The position numbers and the translations under genes are program-made. A model generated the notes under the pieces. The model did no database searches. It had not been told where the DNA came from and was given only the letters and a program-made list of their open reading frames with translations. From Hirsutella rhossiliensis (Eukaryota; Ascomycota; Sordariomycetes; Hypocreales; Ophiocordycipitaceae), in the NCBI RefSeq assembly GCF_020360975.1, contig NW_025408671.1, positions 2,294,001 to 2,358,000 on the forward strand: DNA of 64,000 nt, read 5' to 3'. This document shows positions 1 to 11,125 of this stretch, piece by piece (position 1 is the stretch's first letter; each line of letters opens with the position of its first letter).

Positions 1-671
1 TTATTTAAGTATAAAACTAAACTATTAGAAAGTTAATTAACGCTACTTAAATAACTAAGTTATATTATTAGAACTTAATTATAGTATACTACTTAAATAC
101 CGCGATAATTATAGTTTATTAATAAGATATCTTTTAAAGATATATAAAATCTATAAATATATTAAAATAAAGGAATAGTATAGCGCTACTTACTTTAAAG
201 TATCTAAACTATTAATCTTTTAAAGGCTTATATAATAAGTTAAATATAATAAAAACGATTATAATAAATATATATACTTAAACTATAGAGTTTATAAATA
301 TAAAAAAGTATAAGTATAGTATAAATAATATAATAGTATACTAAAAGATTATTAGTAATATATATAAAAGCTATAAGCTATATTTAACTAAGAAAGAATT
401 AATATAGAAATACTATATAAAAAATAAAAAGACGTTAAATAAAAACTTAACTTTTAATATAAAAATAAATAAAATTATAAAGTATAGTATATAATTAACT
501 ATAAAGTAGTATAATATAAACGATATAGTATTAAGAAATAAGAAATGTTTAATTAGCTATAAGAAATTAGTTTCTTAAGCCTTAATATAATACTATATAA
601 TAAAAATATAAAGAAATAATAATAATAATAAATTAAAGAAGAATACCTAAATAAAATAAATATAGACTAAG
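1..671 (+). mobile_element. Ty3/Gypsy family A fragment (A3), RIP-decayed
   Basis: This stretch is the reverse complement of the part of Gypsy A1 at about 23,640-24,260 and of A2 at about 62,450-63,110; for instance the block around 60-140 matches the one near 24,130-24,210 in inverted orientation. The A elements are coded on the minus strand there, so here the sense strand is plus. It covers sequence between gag and reverse transcriptase and is cut by the window edge on the left and by Gypsy B3 on the right. CpA and TpG are almost absent, so no frame stays open. Confidence 0.75.
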
Positions 672-857
672 TATAAGAGTCTTTAACTATTATAAGTTAT
701 AGGCTTAGCCTATAGCCTAAGCTATATAGTTATATATAAAAGGCTAGATCTTATATATATATATATAGGCTAGCTATATATAAAAGAGCTTTATATAGCT
801 TATTAATATTATCTTATAAATAGTACCTTTATATATACCTTTACTTACTTTTTAATA
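672..857 (+). repeat. 5' LTR of Gypsy family B (copy B3), 186 bp
   Basis: The same 186-bp unit recurs inverted at 9,468-9,653 and 51,531-51,716. It starts TATAAGAGTC and ends TAATA, as expected if TG...CA ends were changed to TA...TA by RIP. In the two inverted copies a purine-rich tract (AAGGGAGGGTA on the element strand) lies directly upstream of the repeat, which is the expected polypurine tract and fixes the LTR start. Confidence 0.75.
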
Positions 858-3741
858 GTATAAGCTATTAACTAATAGATTTAATAGATATCTTTTTAAA
901 AAGGGTACTACTTTCTTAAGAAAGTACTCTACCTTTCCTTAGATAAATAGGAAGTATTATAGCTATCTTAAAAGTAATTAAAAGTATAATAGATAGTAAG
1001 AAGGATAAGGTTCTTACTATACTAAGGGAGCTATTTCTAAGACTAGCTTTAACCCCTATAACCTTTATAACGCTAGTTATAGCGGCGATACTACCGATAT
1101 AAAAGCCGCTCCCTTAGCTAACTTAGGATAGTAAGCTAAAGTCCTTTTACTTCTTCCTTAGCCGGCTATAAACGAAGTTTATAACTAATAAGAAATAGGG
1201 CCTAAATAGCTATTATAATATAGCGTAGTATTTACTCCTCTATATATTATTAAAGCCTTAAATATAGCGGATCTTTAGATTCTAAGATAAGGGCGGTCTT
1301 AAAGGTAAATACGACCTATAAGACTTCTTTTAATAACTTATATATACGTTTAGTAATATATAAGAGCGGGAGAAGGTATAAGATAAGCTATAGACCCTTA
1401 AGTAAAGAGATAGATAAACCTTTAGCGAATTCCTCTTTAATTTTAAAGAAACGCTCTTATAAGTAGTAGGGACTATAATATAAAAAGATAGCGCGAAGCT
1501 TATATAGTTATAGAATTTAATTACGCTAGCCCTATAAGAGCTACTTATCCTTATAATAATATTTACTAACTATAGTAAGTATATAAGCCGGTTAATAAAG
1601 GTAGTAAAAGGCTATAAATAAACGCTATGTTTCTAAAAGCTTTATAAGTATATATTATATAGTAGTAATAGGATTACCGCCCCTTTATAAGAAAAATAAC
1701 CAGCTATTAATATAGATAATAATACTTTAATATTAGCTACTTATATAAACTAAGCTAAACGCGGTAAGAAGACGCTATCTACTACCCCTTATACTACCTT
1801 ATACTTTAAGTAGTAAGCAAAGTAGGTAATAAGTAAGGAAATTAAAAAGAGGAAAGCTAATAGCTACTACCTTTATTATAGCGCGTTTATATAATTTATA
1901 CTAAAATACCCCTTCTTTTTAGCTAAGTAGCCTATAGCGGTTTAAGTAGCGAAGATAGAACCGCTCTTTACCTTAAACGATAAAGAGGACTCCGCCCCCT
2001 TAAGCCTTAAGGAAAAAGAGTAGCTTTAGAGTAAAGATAAGCTTTAAAGCGTTAATTACTAGTACTAGTAAAAGAAAAGGAGGAATTATTAGCTTATATA
2101 AAAGAGGAGCTTACTTTAATATAAGTTATAATTAATAACTCCTTACCTATCGCTGCCTTTATAGATAAGGGCTATTAGTACTATACTATAGTTAATAAGG
2201 CGCTTATATAAGAGATATAAGTACTAGTAAAAAAGATCGCTTTAAAGTAAGTAAAGGGCGCTTTAAGCGTAATAAAAGGTATAGTAATTAAGGGTATTAT
2301 ATAGCTCGCTATAAAGGTCGATAGCTACTATAAGCTTATTATAGCCTATATAATCCCTTAACTAAAGTTTCCCTTAATCCTTAGGAAACCTTAGTTATTA
2401 TTTATAGAGTTATACTTAGTTTTATACTAAAAAAAGCTATAGTTTAAGCTTATATAATAGTAGGTTTACTATAATAACGGTTTTATAGGTATAAGACTAA
2501 GTATATAAGCTTTATACTTAGCCTAAGAAGTCCTTACCTCTATCTTTATAAGAACTATATAATAAGTAAAGCGAGAGGAAGGCTAAGTAGCGGCTAATAT
2601 AGCGGTCTATATAGTTAGCTTAATAGATATCGATAAAGCCCTTTAAATAAAAAAAGCTAAAGTTAACTACTAAGCTATAATAGTAAATACTAAAGTACTT
2701 TTATAACCTTCTACTACTATTTAAGTCCTAGGAAGTAAATAAGCTTAACTTATATAAGCTAAGGGTAAACTATAAGATTATACTTTATATTAATAAAAAG
2801 GGGTAATAACTACCTATACTATTTAGACCGCTATATAGTATATTATATATAGAGCTACTAATACTAAAGAAGATATTAAGGGACCTTTTAAATAAGGGTT
2901 TTATTTAAGTAAGTAGCTTTAAAGTAAGAGCGCTAGTCCTATTTATATATAAACTAAGGAGCGGGATATAGTTCTATTATAACTATAGGGCTTTAAATAT
3001 AACTATAAGGCTAGACTACTACCTCTTACCCTTAATCTTAGATATACTCTATAACCTCTTAAAAGTAAAGTAATTTATAAAGCTAAATATAAAATAAGCG
3101 TTTTATAAAGTATAGATCTTAAAAGGTAATAAGTAAAAGATAGCGTTCTATATATACTATAGCTTATTTAAGTAGCTTATAACGCCCTTTAGCCTCTTAA
3201 GAGCGCCCGCTACCTTTTAGCGTTATATTAATAATATACTTTAAGACTTCCTTAATAAGTTCGCTTTTATATATATAGATAATATCCTTATTTATATAAG
3301 CGGCTCTTATAAAGACTATATATAGAAAGTATAAAAAGTCCTAAAGCGCTTTTAACTTTATAAGCTTTACTTTAACTTAAATAAGTATAAATTTAAGGTT
3401 AAGAGGGTTAAGTACTTAGGCTTTATTATCTATATAGGTATAAGTATATAAGTAGATCTTATAAAGATCTAAGCGATTTAAGACTAAGCGGCCCTAACTA
3501 TATAAATAGGTATATAAAGCTTTCTTAGGTTTATAAACTATTATAAGATATTTATTAAGGGCTTCTCTTATATTATAATACCCTTAAATAAGATTACTAA
3601 GAAGTAGACCGCTTTTTATTAAGGGCCTATATAAGAAGGAGCGTTTTATATACTTAAGTACCTATTCTTATAAGCCTTAATATTACTTTAATAGGACTTC
3701 GACTAGTCTATATTAGTTAAAGTAGACTATAGTAGCTAGTT
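858..3741 (+). mobile_element. Gypsy family B copy B3: gag, protease, reverse transcriptase (decayed, 3' lost)
   Basis: Read on the plus strand with TAA/TAG taken as former Gln codons, this shows gag-like sequence after the LTR, an aspartic-protease-like stretch near 2,130-2,210 (AFIDKG in place of the usual D-S/T-G) and a Ty3/Gypsy reverse transcriptase near 2,860-3,330. The catalytic box near 3,274-3,285 reads YIDN, an Asp-to-Asn change expected from RIP of YIDD. The sequence parallels B1 (9,468-14,640) and B2 in inverted orientation. Similarity to B1 stops near 3,741 in the RNase H region, so integrase, chromodomain and 3' LTR are missing. Confidence 0.75.
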
Positions 3742-6700
3742 TAACGGGGAGGAAGGTATATACCTAAAGCACGCGTAGTACGTAGCTAAGGATTAGTAGA
3801 GCAATTAAATATATAATTATCTAATTAGCAGTCCTATATATAGCTCTAAGGGCCTTAGGTTATAAATATAAGTCTTAGAGATTTCTTTACTCTATACCTT
3901 TTTATTTTTATTAGAGTCGTATAACTAGCGGTATTTACTTTAAAAGGGAAAAATAAAAATTTAAATTAACTATTATTAAGGAAGATACTTAATTAGATAA
4001 TTAAGGCCTTTATAACGCCTTTAAGTATACTTAAAAGTAAGTTAAAAAGGGAGTACTAAGGGTCTTATCCCTTTAACCGGCTAATATCTATAAGGGTACG
4101 ATCTTACTTATTAAACTCCTTCCTAGCGACTTTCCGACCTAAGATACTAATAGAAAACGCGCGATAATAATAAGTAAGGCTCTCTTCTTAAGTATATAAG
4201 TAAGTAAATAAACCGTCGATAGAACTTTTCTCCTTTACTATAATCCTTTTCCTTCGCGTTCTTTATTCCTCCTTTTACTTATAAGCTACTTATTTAGCTC
4301 TTTCTTATTTTTACTTACGTACTTCCTTCTTTAGATAATTATCTACTACCCCTTATATACGCTCCTAAGTATTCGCGCTTATTATTCTTAGGGGCATTAA
4401 GGAAATAAAGTAGTTAGCGTCTTTACTAGTTTATAGCTTTAGGTATAGCTAGATTAAATAAGCTATAGAGTCTTATAGGCTAATCGTTATTATATTACTA
4501 GTAGTCCTATATAAATATATAGAATTATAGTTATTAATATCCTAGTAGTAGTTTTAATATATTCCTAGGTTTTTAACTCCTTTAACCTAAGAGGGTTTAA
4601 AACCTAGTATAAACCTTATAGGGACCGTAGCTAGAGAGGCTATTACTATACTTTATTTCTAGGGAGTAATAAAGCGTACTATAAGCATTACTAAAGTCTT
4701 TAGCCTTAAGGTAATTAACCGAGCGCTTAGTAATTTTAGAGTCTTAAGGTAAGTTAGTAGTTAGGCTATCTACCTTTCTTCCTTACTAGCTCCTTATTAG
4801 GTTATCGGCGGGGGTACGGTTATAAGTCTTTCGCTCCTTTATACGTTTAGAGGAGTCGTTAGTAGCGGGCGAGGCATAGGCCTAATTAGCTATATATTAA
4901 AGGGGGAGAATAAAGGTATAGTTTCTATATAAATAAAAGGACTAGTAAGAGCGCTTAGCTCTTTCTTTTATAGGCTCTAAGGTAGGAGGGATCCTATCTT
5001 AAGGTTACTTAGGGAAAAGCTACTTAGTTTAAATAAAGAGCTCGATTCGGTTAACGCTTAAGGTAATAAAGGGCTAGGTCTATTCTCGATTCCTATTAGC
5101 GTAATTAGATAGTTAAGGGTCTTTTTAAGGAGGAGTTTTATAAAGAAACCGCGTATAGCTTAAGCGATCGGGTTAAGTTACTTTATAAGGGTAGCTAGCG
5201 TAGATAGCTCCTTTCTCGCTTTCCTTACTATATAAGCTAGTTTTATATCTCTTTAAAGTAGTAGTCTCTATTTAATAGGCCGATCTAAGAGGTTAACTAC
5301 CTCTAGGACTTCCTAGAGGTCTTATTCTTCTTAGTCTCCTAAGATAATATAGTTATATTAGTAAATCCGCTCGCTCTTAAGAATCCTTATAAGAAAGACT
5401 CTATTAAAGGTCGTTAAACCTTAATTAAATAGTATCCTTTATAGTCGTTTAACCCTACTATTAAACTACTAAGAAACTCTACTACCCTATAATATCGCTT
5501 ATATATAATTAAGCTTATTCGCCGCGATAGCTTAGATTCTATATATTAGCCTATTAATATAGCCTTTTATACTTATCTTCTTATCCGGCTTAAAGAAATA
5601 CTAGTCTTAGTATAAGATCTTATTTATTTATAAGGCTTCTTACGTTACCCTATACCTTTACTTTAGAATTACTTTAACTTTTAAGCATTATTATTTAATT
5701 ATCTTAAAGTATAGCTTAACTATACTTTTAACTTAGTATTAAATTATTATTAAGGCTAAGTAGCTATATTCTTACCCTTCTTACTAAGCGGTATAAGGGA
5801 CTAGCGTATAGGTAAAGTTATAAGGAACTTAGAGGATATAAAGAAACTACCGCTATACTTATAGGAATATATAGAGTCTAGTATATCGTCCCTCTTTCTA
5901 AGTATTAAAAATAACTAGGTTTCTTTCTTTATAGTCTTAGAGGAACGCCCCTTAGTAGAGTCCCCCTTTATCTATACTTACTAAAAAGTTAATAACTCTA
6001 GTCGTATACCTTTATTTATATATAAAGCGACTAAGGTTAAAGGTAGGAGCGGTAAACTTAATTAAATACTCTATATTATTTAGTATTTATAGTACTTCTT
6101 ATATCTATCTTTTATATCTTTAATAGGTTCCCCGTAGTAGTCGGTATAAACTAATAGTAGGTAAGGTAAAGGGTATACTACGTTCTTAATACTTCTTATT
6201 AAGATTTTAATTATTATACTAAGGCTAAAGCTCGTAGCTTATTATTTATCGATAGCTTTATAGAGAAAGTTATATATATCGATAATATACTCTTTTTAAT
6301 AGGCTGTATTCTTAGTAAATCCGTTTATCTTTTTAACGCCCTTATATATTATCTAAGTATCTTTAAGGGTAATATCCCGCCGCTTAATAGGGCCCGTTAG
6401 TATTAAGTGCTAACGATCTTTATAGATATACTAAGGAGGTTACTTTTACTTATAAACGTCTCGTCGGTCTTAGTCTATAAACCTTTCTTTATCTTTAGCG
6501 TAGAAGCGCCCTTTACTACCTTTTACTTTAACTTCGCCGTAGTAAGTAAGTAAAATAAAGCTCCTACTCTTAAATAGTAGTACGCTAAAGAAGATAGCGG
6601 TATTCTTAAGAAGGTCTATAGCTAGGCCTAGGATGCTATTTAAGTTCGCTGCTATATCTTAAGAAAGGGTAGAGTAAGTAAAAGAAAGGGAGAAGCTAAG

Positions 6701-7019
6701 ATTAAATAGTTAGGGTAAGTAGTTTTAAGTTATAACGCTAAAAGGCTAAGAGGGTATTATATATATATATAAGAGTTATATTAGTAGAAAGGAACGTTAT
6801 AAGTAAGGAAGTATATAGAGTATATATATATATATATAGAAGGAAGAAGAAAGAAGGAAGAAGGAAGGTATAGTAAGAGGAATAAATAGTTATTAAAGCG
6901 CGTAGTTATTAGTTACTTTAGCTAGCCTTTATAGCGGTAAGGTCTTAGGTATATTTAAGGGTTACGCTAAAATAGCTTCTTTTACCGGTTATTAATTAAG
7001 GAGCTATTTAATCTCCGCT
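3742..7019 (-). other. Unassigned RIP-decayed repeat sequence with minus-strand coding-like stretches
   Basis: CpA/TpG depletion continues, so this is repeat-derived. I could not match it to another segment of the window. Read on the minus strand, about 4,800-5,800 gives long stretches interrupted only by TAA/TAG, of lysine/leucine-rich composition, but I recognise no domain. A short inverted motif (TAATTATCTAATTA near 3,815 and its complement near 3,985) brackets about 190 bp that could be a small inserted element. Strand and coding status are weakly supported. Confidence 0.35.
6745..6880. repeat. AT dinucleotide runs and a GAAGGAA-type purine tract
   Basis: Two (TA)n runs, near 6,752-6,768 and 6,818-6,837, are followed by a purine tract of GAAG/GGAA units to about 6,880. 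The tract lies between two decayed coding-like stretches and could be near the edge of an element, for instance as a polypurine tract, but no LTR could be confirmed. Confidence 0.55.
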
Positions 7020-8240
7020 CTTTTCTTCTCCTCTTTACTCTTTCTATTCCTCTTCTTCCTCTTCTTTCCTTTATCTTCTTTATTTCTCTAAACTACTACC
7101 TCTTATCTTCTCTTTTTATAACTACCTCTTCTTCTTTATTATATCTTATAAGACCGTTAAACTTAAAACTAAAGAGCTATTAGATATCGTTAACCTCTCT
7201 TTAACTACTCTTTTATAACCTTCCTTTATTACTACTACTCTTCTTACTTAAAATTATTATATTAAGGTCTTTCCTCTTTATATAGAGTACTTTTAAGTAA
7301 CGACTATCTAACTTATTTAATCTTACTTAGCTCGTTCTAACTATCTTCTTTTATAAATCTATAGTTACTTTAAGACCTAGGTCTATACTAAAAATAATAT
7401 CGGTTACTAAGGGTTTTTAATTTATATAGAAATTACCTTTTAGTTATAGGTTCTATTAAAAGCTCCTAATATCGTTAAGATTAAAGCGCGCGGTCGCTCT
7501 CCTGTCTCTTACTTTCTTAAGAGTATACTAGGTTAGTATAATTAAATTATCTTCTATACTCTTTATTATAAACGTTAGCTAGTAACCTATATCCTTATAG
7601 AAATTACTTATCTATATAAATACTTCTTTTCTTAGCTTAGTTTAAGGCGGTAAGAATACTCTTAAGTAGTCCTAATTACTTTATATAGAACTTATAATCC
7701 TTACCTTTATTAAGGGTATATTCGAACTTATTAAATAACTATAACTTCCGCTTATAAGTACGTTATATTTCCTTTTTATAAGTATATCTCTCTTTTAAGT
7801 ACTATTAATAGCTCTTATACTAACTATATCTAGGATTTAACTAAGGCGCTTATTTACTAATAATAGTACTTCCTTAGATACTATAGGGCTACTTATAACC
7901 TTAATAGATTCGCTAACTATATATATAGTTATAATTTCCGCACCGACCTTAAGACTAATAAATTTTATAATAAGTATATTAATAATAAGACCGCCCCTTA
8001 TCTTCTTTATAATATCCCTAATCCCTTTAGTCCTACTAAGGATTTAAAGGAAGGGGAGGAAATTAACCTTACGCCCGTTTTACCTAAAAAGAGATTATAT
8101 AAGTTTAATAAGCTCTCTCTTAAGTAATAATTAGATGGTTTTTAAGTTCGCTTTATAGTAGTCTATAGTAGGTTTACTAGGAGTAGGTGGTCTCGCTTAG
8201 TCGCTATCTTTAGCGGTAAAGGATCTTTTCTCTCTTAAGG
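7020..8240 (+). pseudogene. Unrecognised decayed ORF on the plus strand
   Basis: Frame 1 (codons at positions such as 7,144) reads through about 400 codons with a plausible protein composition, broken only by TAA/TAG. It starts with a Ser/Phe-rich stretch and continues with Tyr/Leu/Asn-rich sequence and a basic Ser/Arg-rich end near 8,180. I recognise no domain. It lies opposite in strand to the integrase-like relic at 8,640-9,440, the same relative arrangement as the antisense ORFs of Gypsy A and B, so it may be the antisense ORF of a third element. That link is inference. TpG loss also removes TGA codons, so absence of TGA does not support coding. Confidence 0.4.
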
Positions 8241-8639
8241 TCATATACGTTTAATTTAATAAGTCGAAAATATATTAAAATTTATCTTATAAGCGTATTT
8301 ATTTTCGCTATAGTAGGTCTCTCTTTTTATAATAAAGAATAAACGTCCTTATTTATAAAGTAAAAAATCCTATTTTTAAAGGAGGTAGGTAGTAAGAATA
8401 TTTATTTTCTTACTTTATTATTTAATTATATCTCTATTTATCTTCTTTAAGGTAGTAAAGGGTAGGTTATTATTAAGGAAGGGTAGGAAATACTATCTTT
8501 ATTTACTTAGGGAGCTTTAAGTAGAAAATTTAAAACGATAAGGTAGTTAGTAAAGCGCTTATAAATATCTTAGCTACTATAGTCGTCCTTCGATTAAATA
8601 GTTAAACGGTGCTTTAGTTACTAGTTAGGATCTAGTATA

Positions 8640-9440
8640 CTTCTTATAATAGTTATAGATTTTTATCTTTACTGCCTTTTCCTTCCTAGCTCCTTTTTAC
8701 CTCTTCCTTTTTTTATTAGATTAGCGTTTTTAAGGCTCTTATATAAAAGTCCTTTTTTACTTTACTAAGTTATAGTAAATAAACCTTAATCGTATACCTT
8801 AAGCCTTTCTTAGGTATCTATAGTTACTCTTTTTTCTCTTCTTAGCTTTAATCTTTCTAAGGTTCGTTAAGGAGTTATTACGACTATAGTACTATTTAAT
8901 CTAAGGCTTTTCTACTTAGTAAGAGTAGTAAATTATTTACTTTATCTATTATTTCTTCCTTCCTCCTCTTATTAAGAGTAATCTTATCTTAAAGTAACTA
9001 GTTATCCTTAGTAAAGTACTACTAACTTTCCTTATCCTTTTTAAACTTCTTTAGATACTCTCCTAGGATTATCTTATCGAGCACGATTTTATCTAGAGTC
9101 TTAATCTTATATACCTTAGACTACTTTAAGCGTAATACTACTTAAAAGGGACCGTTCTACCTTATTTAATACTTAGCTTACCTCCTTAAATTATTTAATT
9201 ATCTTACGTTAAATAGTAAGATAAGGTCTCTAGGTTATAGGCTTTCTTTCCTTATTATATACTTATTAGCTTTATTTATCCTTTTTATTAATCGATTTTA
9301 ATATCTTATTACTCTTTTCTTAGCTTCTTTTATATCTTTTTCTTTCCTTTTTAAAACTTATACTTATACTTTAAATAATTCTTCTTTTATTTTTACTTTA
9401 TCTTAGTCGATTAGTCGCTAAGTTAGGTATTCTACCTTAA
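8640..9440 (-). pseudogene. Retroelement integrase C-terminal-like relic
   Basis: On the minus strand between about 9,240 and 9,030 a frame reads DLILLFNVR, then NGPF followed by a hydrophobic strand and a KVYKIKTLD-like stretch. This is the pattern of the C-terminal (GPY/F) part of Ty3/Gypsy integrases: a 'D-L-V-L' strand, 'GPF/Y', then paired strands. Stops are TAA/TAG only. No matching copy exists elsewhere in the window, so it seems to belong to a third Gypsy family. The 400 bases to its left (8,241-8,639) hold nothing I could assign. Confidence 0.4.
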
Positions 9441-9467
9441 GAAGTAGTACTAGTTCCTATTTATATA

Positions 9468-9653
9468 TATTACGGAGTAGGTAGAGGCGTATATATAAGT
9501 ACTATCTATAAGATAATATTAATAAGCTATATAGAGCTCTTTTATACGCGGCTAGCCCGCCCTTATACTTATAGGATCTAGCCCTTTATATATAACTATA
9601 CGGCTTAGGCTATAGCCTAAGCCTATTACCTATAATAGTTAAAGACTCTTATA
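9468..9653 (-). repeat. 3' LTR of Gypsy family B copy B1, 186 bp
   Basis: This is the reverse complement of 672-857, same length, and collinear with 51,531-51,716. The purine-rich tract immediately to its right (CCTCCCTT on the plus strand) is the element's polypurine tract, so this is the 3' LTR of a minus-strand element. Its outer end is next to the pentamer ATATA, which could be a target duplication, but the other end of the element is lost. Confidence 0.75.
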
Positions 9654-10084
9654 TAATACCCTCCCTTAAGCGCGGCGTAGCGCTACCTTATTAACGGCTC
9701 TTATATAATTAAGCCTATACTGCGGGCTCTTCCCTACCCTTTCCTATTAATAGGGCCGGCCCTACTAGCCCTATTATCCCTACGCCCGTTAGCCTAGGTA
9801 GCTAGGACCTAGCTCTATACTTATTAGCCGGCTAGCCGTTTAAATAAGGGTATAACCTATTATATATACCCCTAGGTAGCCGGCGGCTAGTCCGGACCTA
9901 TATAAGCCTTAGGTTGCCCGTCCTCTTTACTTTAGGTAATATCCTTTACTAAGGGGTATATAAAGCGGCATCCCCCCCTTCCCCCTTTCCTTTCTTCTCT
10001 CCCTTCTTTAACTATAGTAGTAGTATTAATAGGTAAGTTCTACTCTACTTAAGGCGTTAGTCTATTCTTAGCTATATAGGCCGC

Positions 10085-11125
10085 TTTATTAACGTATACT
10101 TATAGTAGTAGTAGTAGTAGTAATAATAGCTTTAATAATAATAATAACTCTAACTAGTAAGTTCCGCGCTTTATAAAGTAAGAGGCCGTATTTTATTATA
10201 CTAACTTCCGCGATAGATATATCCGCCTCTCCCTCTCTTACCTCCTTCTTCTTAGAGCGTATAGAGTTATTCGTCGACGCCGTGCTAGCCGCGGCCGACA
10301 ACGACTCCGCCGCTACCGCCGCTCTTACCTACGCCGCTACTACCGCTCCTACCGCCGCCGCCGCTGCCTCTACTACGCTATTCGCTTTTACGTCGCCCCT
10401 TAAGGTAACGACGCTATCCCCGCCGCTACCTATAACGCCCGGCCCCTTAGCCCCTACCTCTATATCCGCTACCCTTATAAGTCTATAGTTAGGTAAGTAT
10501 AATAGACGTTATCCGCTAACCTCCTATAGTATAAGCGCTAAGTATAGGCTAGCGCCGCTTACTCGGCCCCCTATATATATTATACGTCGTAGGAGCTCGA
10601 CTACTTTAACTAAGCTAAGCGCCGCCACGGCGGTAGCTACTATTAGTACGCGCGAGCCGGCCGCGCTTATAAGGCAGCGCTACCTATCCTACTTACTACG
10701 GCGTCGGCTTAGAAGGCCGGCTTATATAGGTAGGCGTAGGGGGCTATTAAGAAGCGCCTTACCGCCGCCGCCGCCGCCTACTATAACCTCCGCGCCCTTA
10801 AGCGATAGGGCCTTATACCTAAGTAAGTCCTACTTCTCTACTCCTTTATGTCCGCTTTTAATATACCTAGCGCTAGGGATACTACCTCTATTGCCCTATC
10901 GGCGGTCCCCTTAGCCGTGCCCGCCTCCGCTACCGCCGCTACCCTTACTACCGCCGCTAGCCGCCGCCCCTCTACCCTTAGAGCCGCCGCCGCCGCCGAC
11001 TAGCTTATAGGCTTAGAGGGCTACCTTAGCGCCTTAGAGACCGCCGCCGCTACTAATAAAAAGGAGGAGGCTAATAAGGATAATAATAATAAGAATAATA
11101 ATAATAATAATAATAAAGAATAGGC
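10085..11125 (+). pseudogene. Antisense ORF of Gypsy B1, between pol and 3' LTR
   Basis: Frame 3 (codon at 10,761) reads about 345 codons, broken only by TAA/TAG where Gln is likely. It starts with Ser/Asn runs, continues with Arg/Tyr-rich sequence to about 10,400, then a central part of ordinary composition (for example LDYFN and GRAYKAALPILL near 10,600-10,680), an Ala/Pro/Thr-rich part encoded by GCC repeats, and a C-terminal (Asn)n tract near 11,080-11,118. The strand is opposite to pol. The same frame is kept in B2 (52,148-53,184). No known domain is recognised. The GCC-rich stretch stays GC-rich because it has no CpA to mutate. A chance open frame in GC-rich DNA is the alternative. Confidence 0.5.

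Noticed and set aside
10282..10488. 68-codon Ala/Thr/Pro-rich frame as a gene of its own
   Set aside because: A different frame (codon at 10,761) stays coding-like over the whole 10,085-11,125 stretch; the Ala frame covers only a GCC-repeat part.
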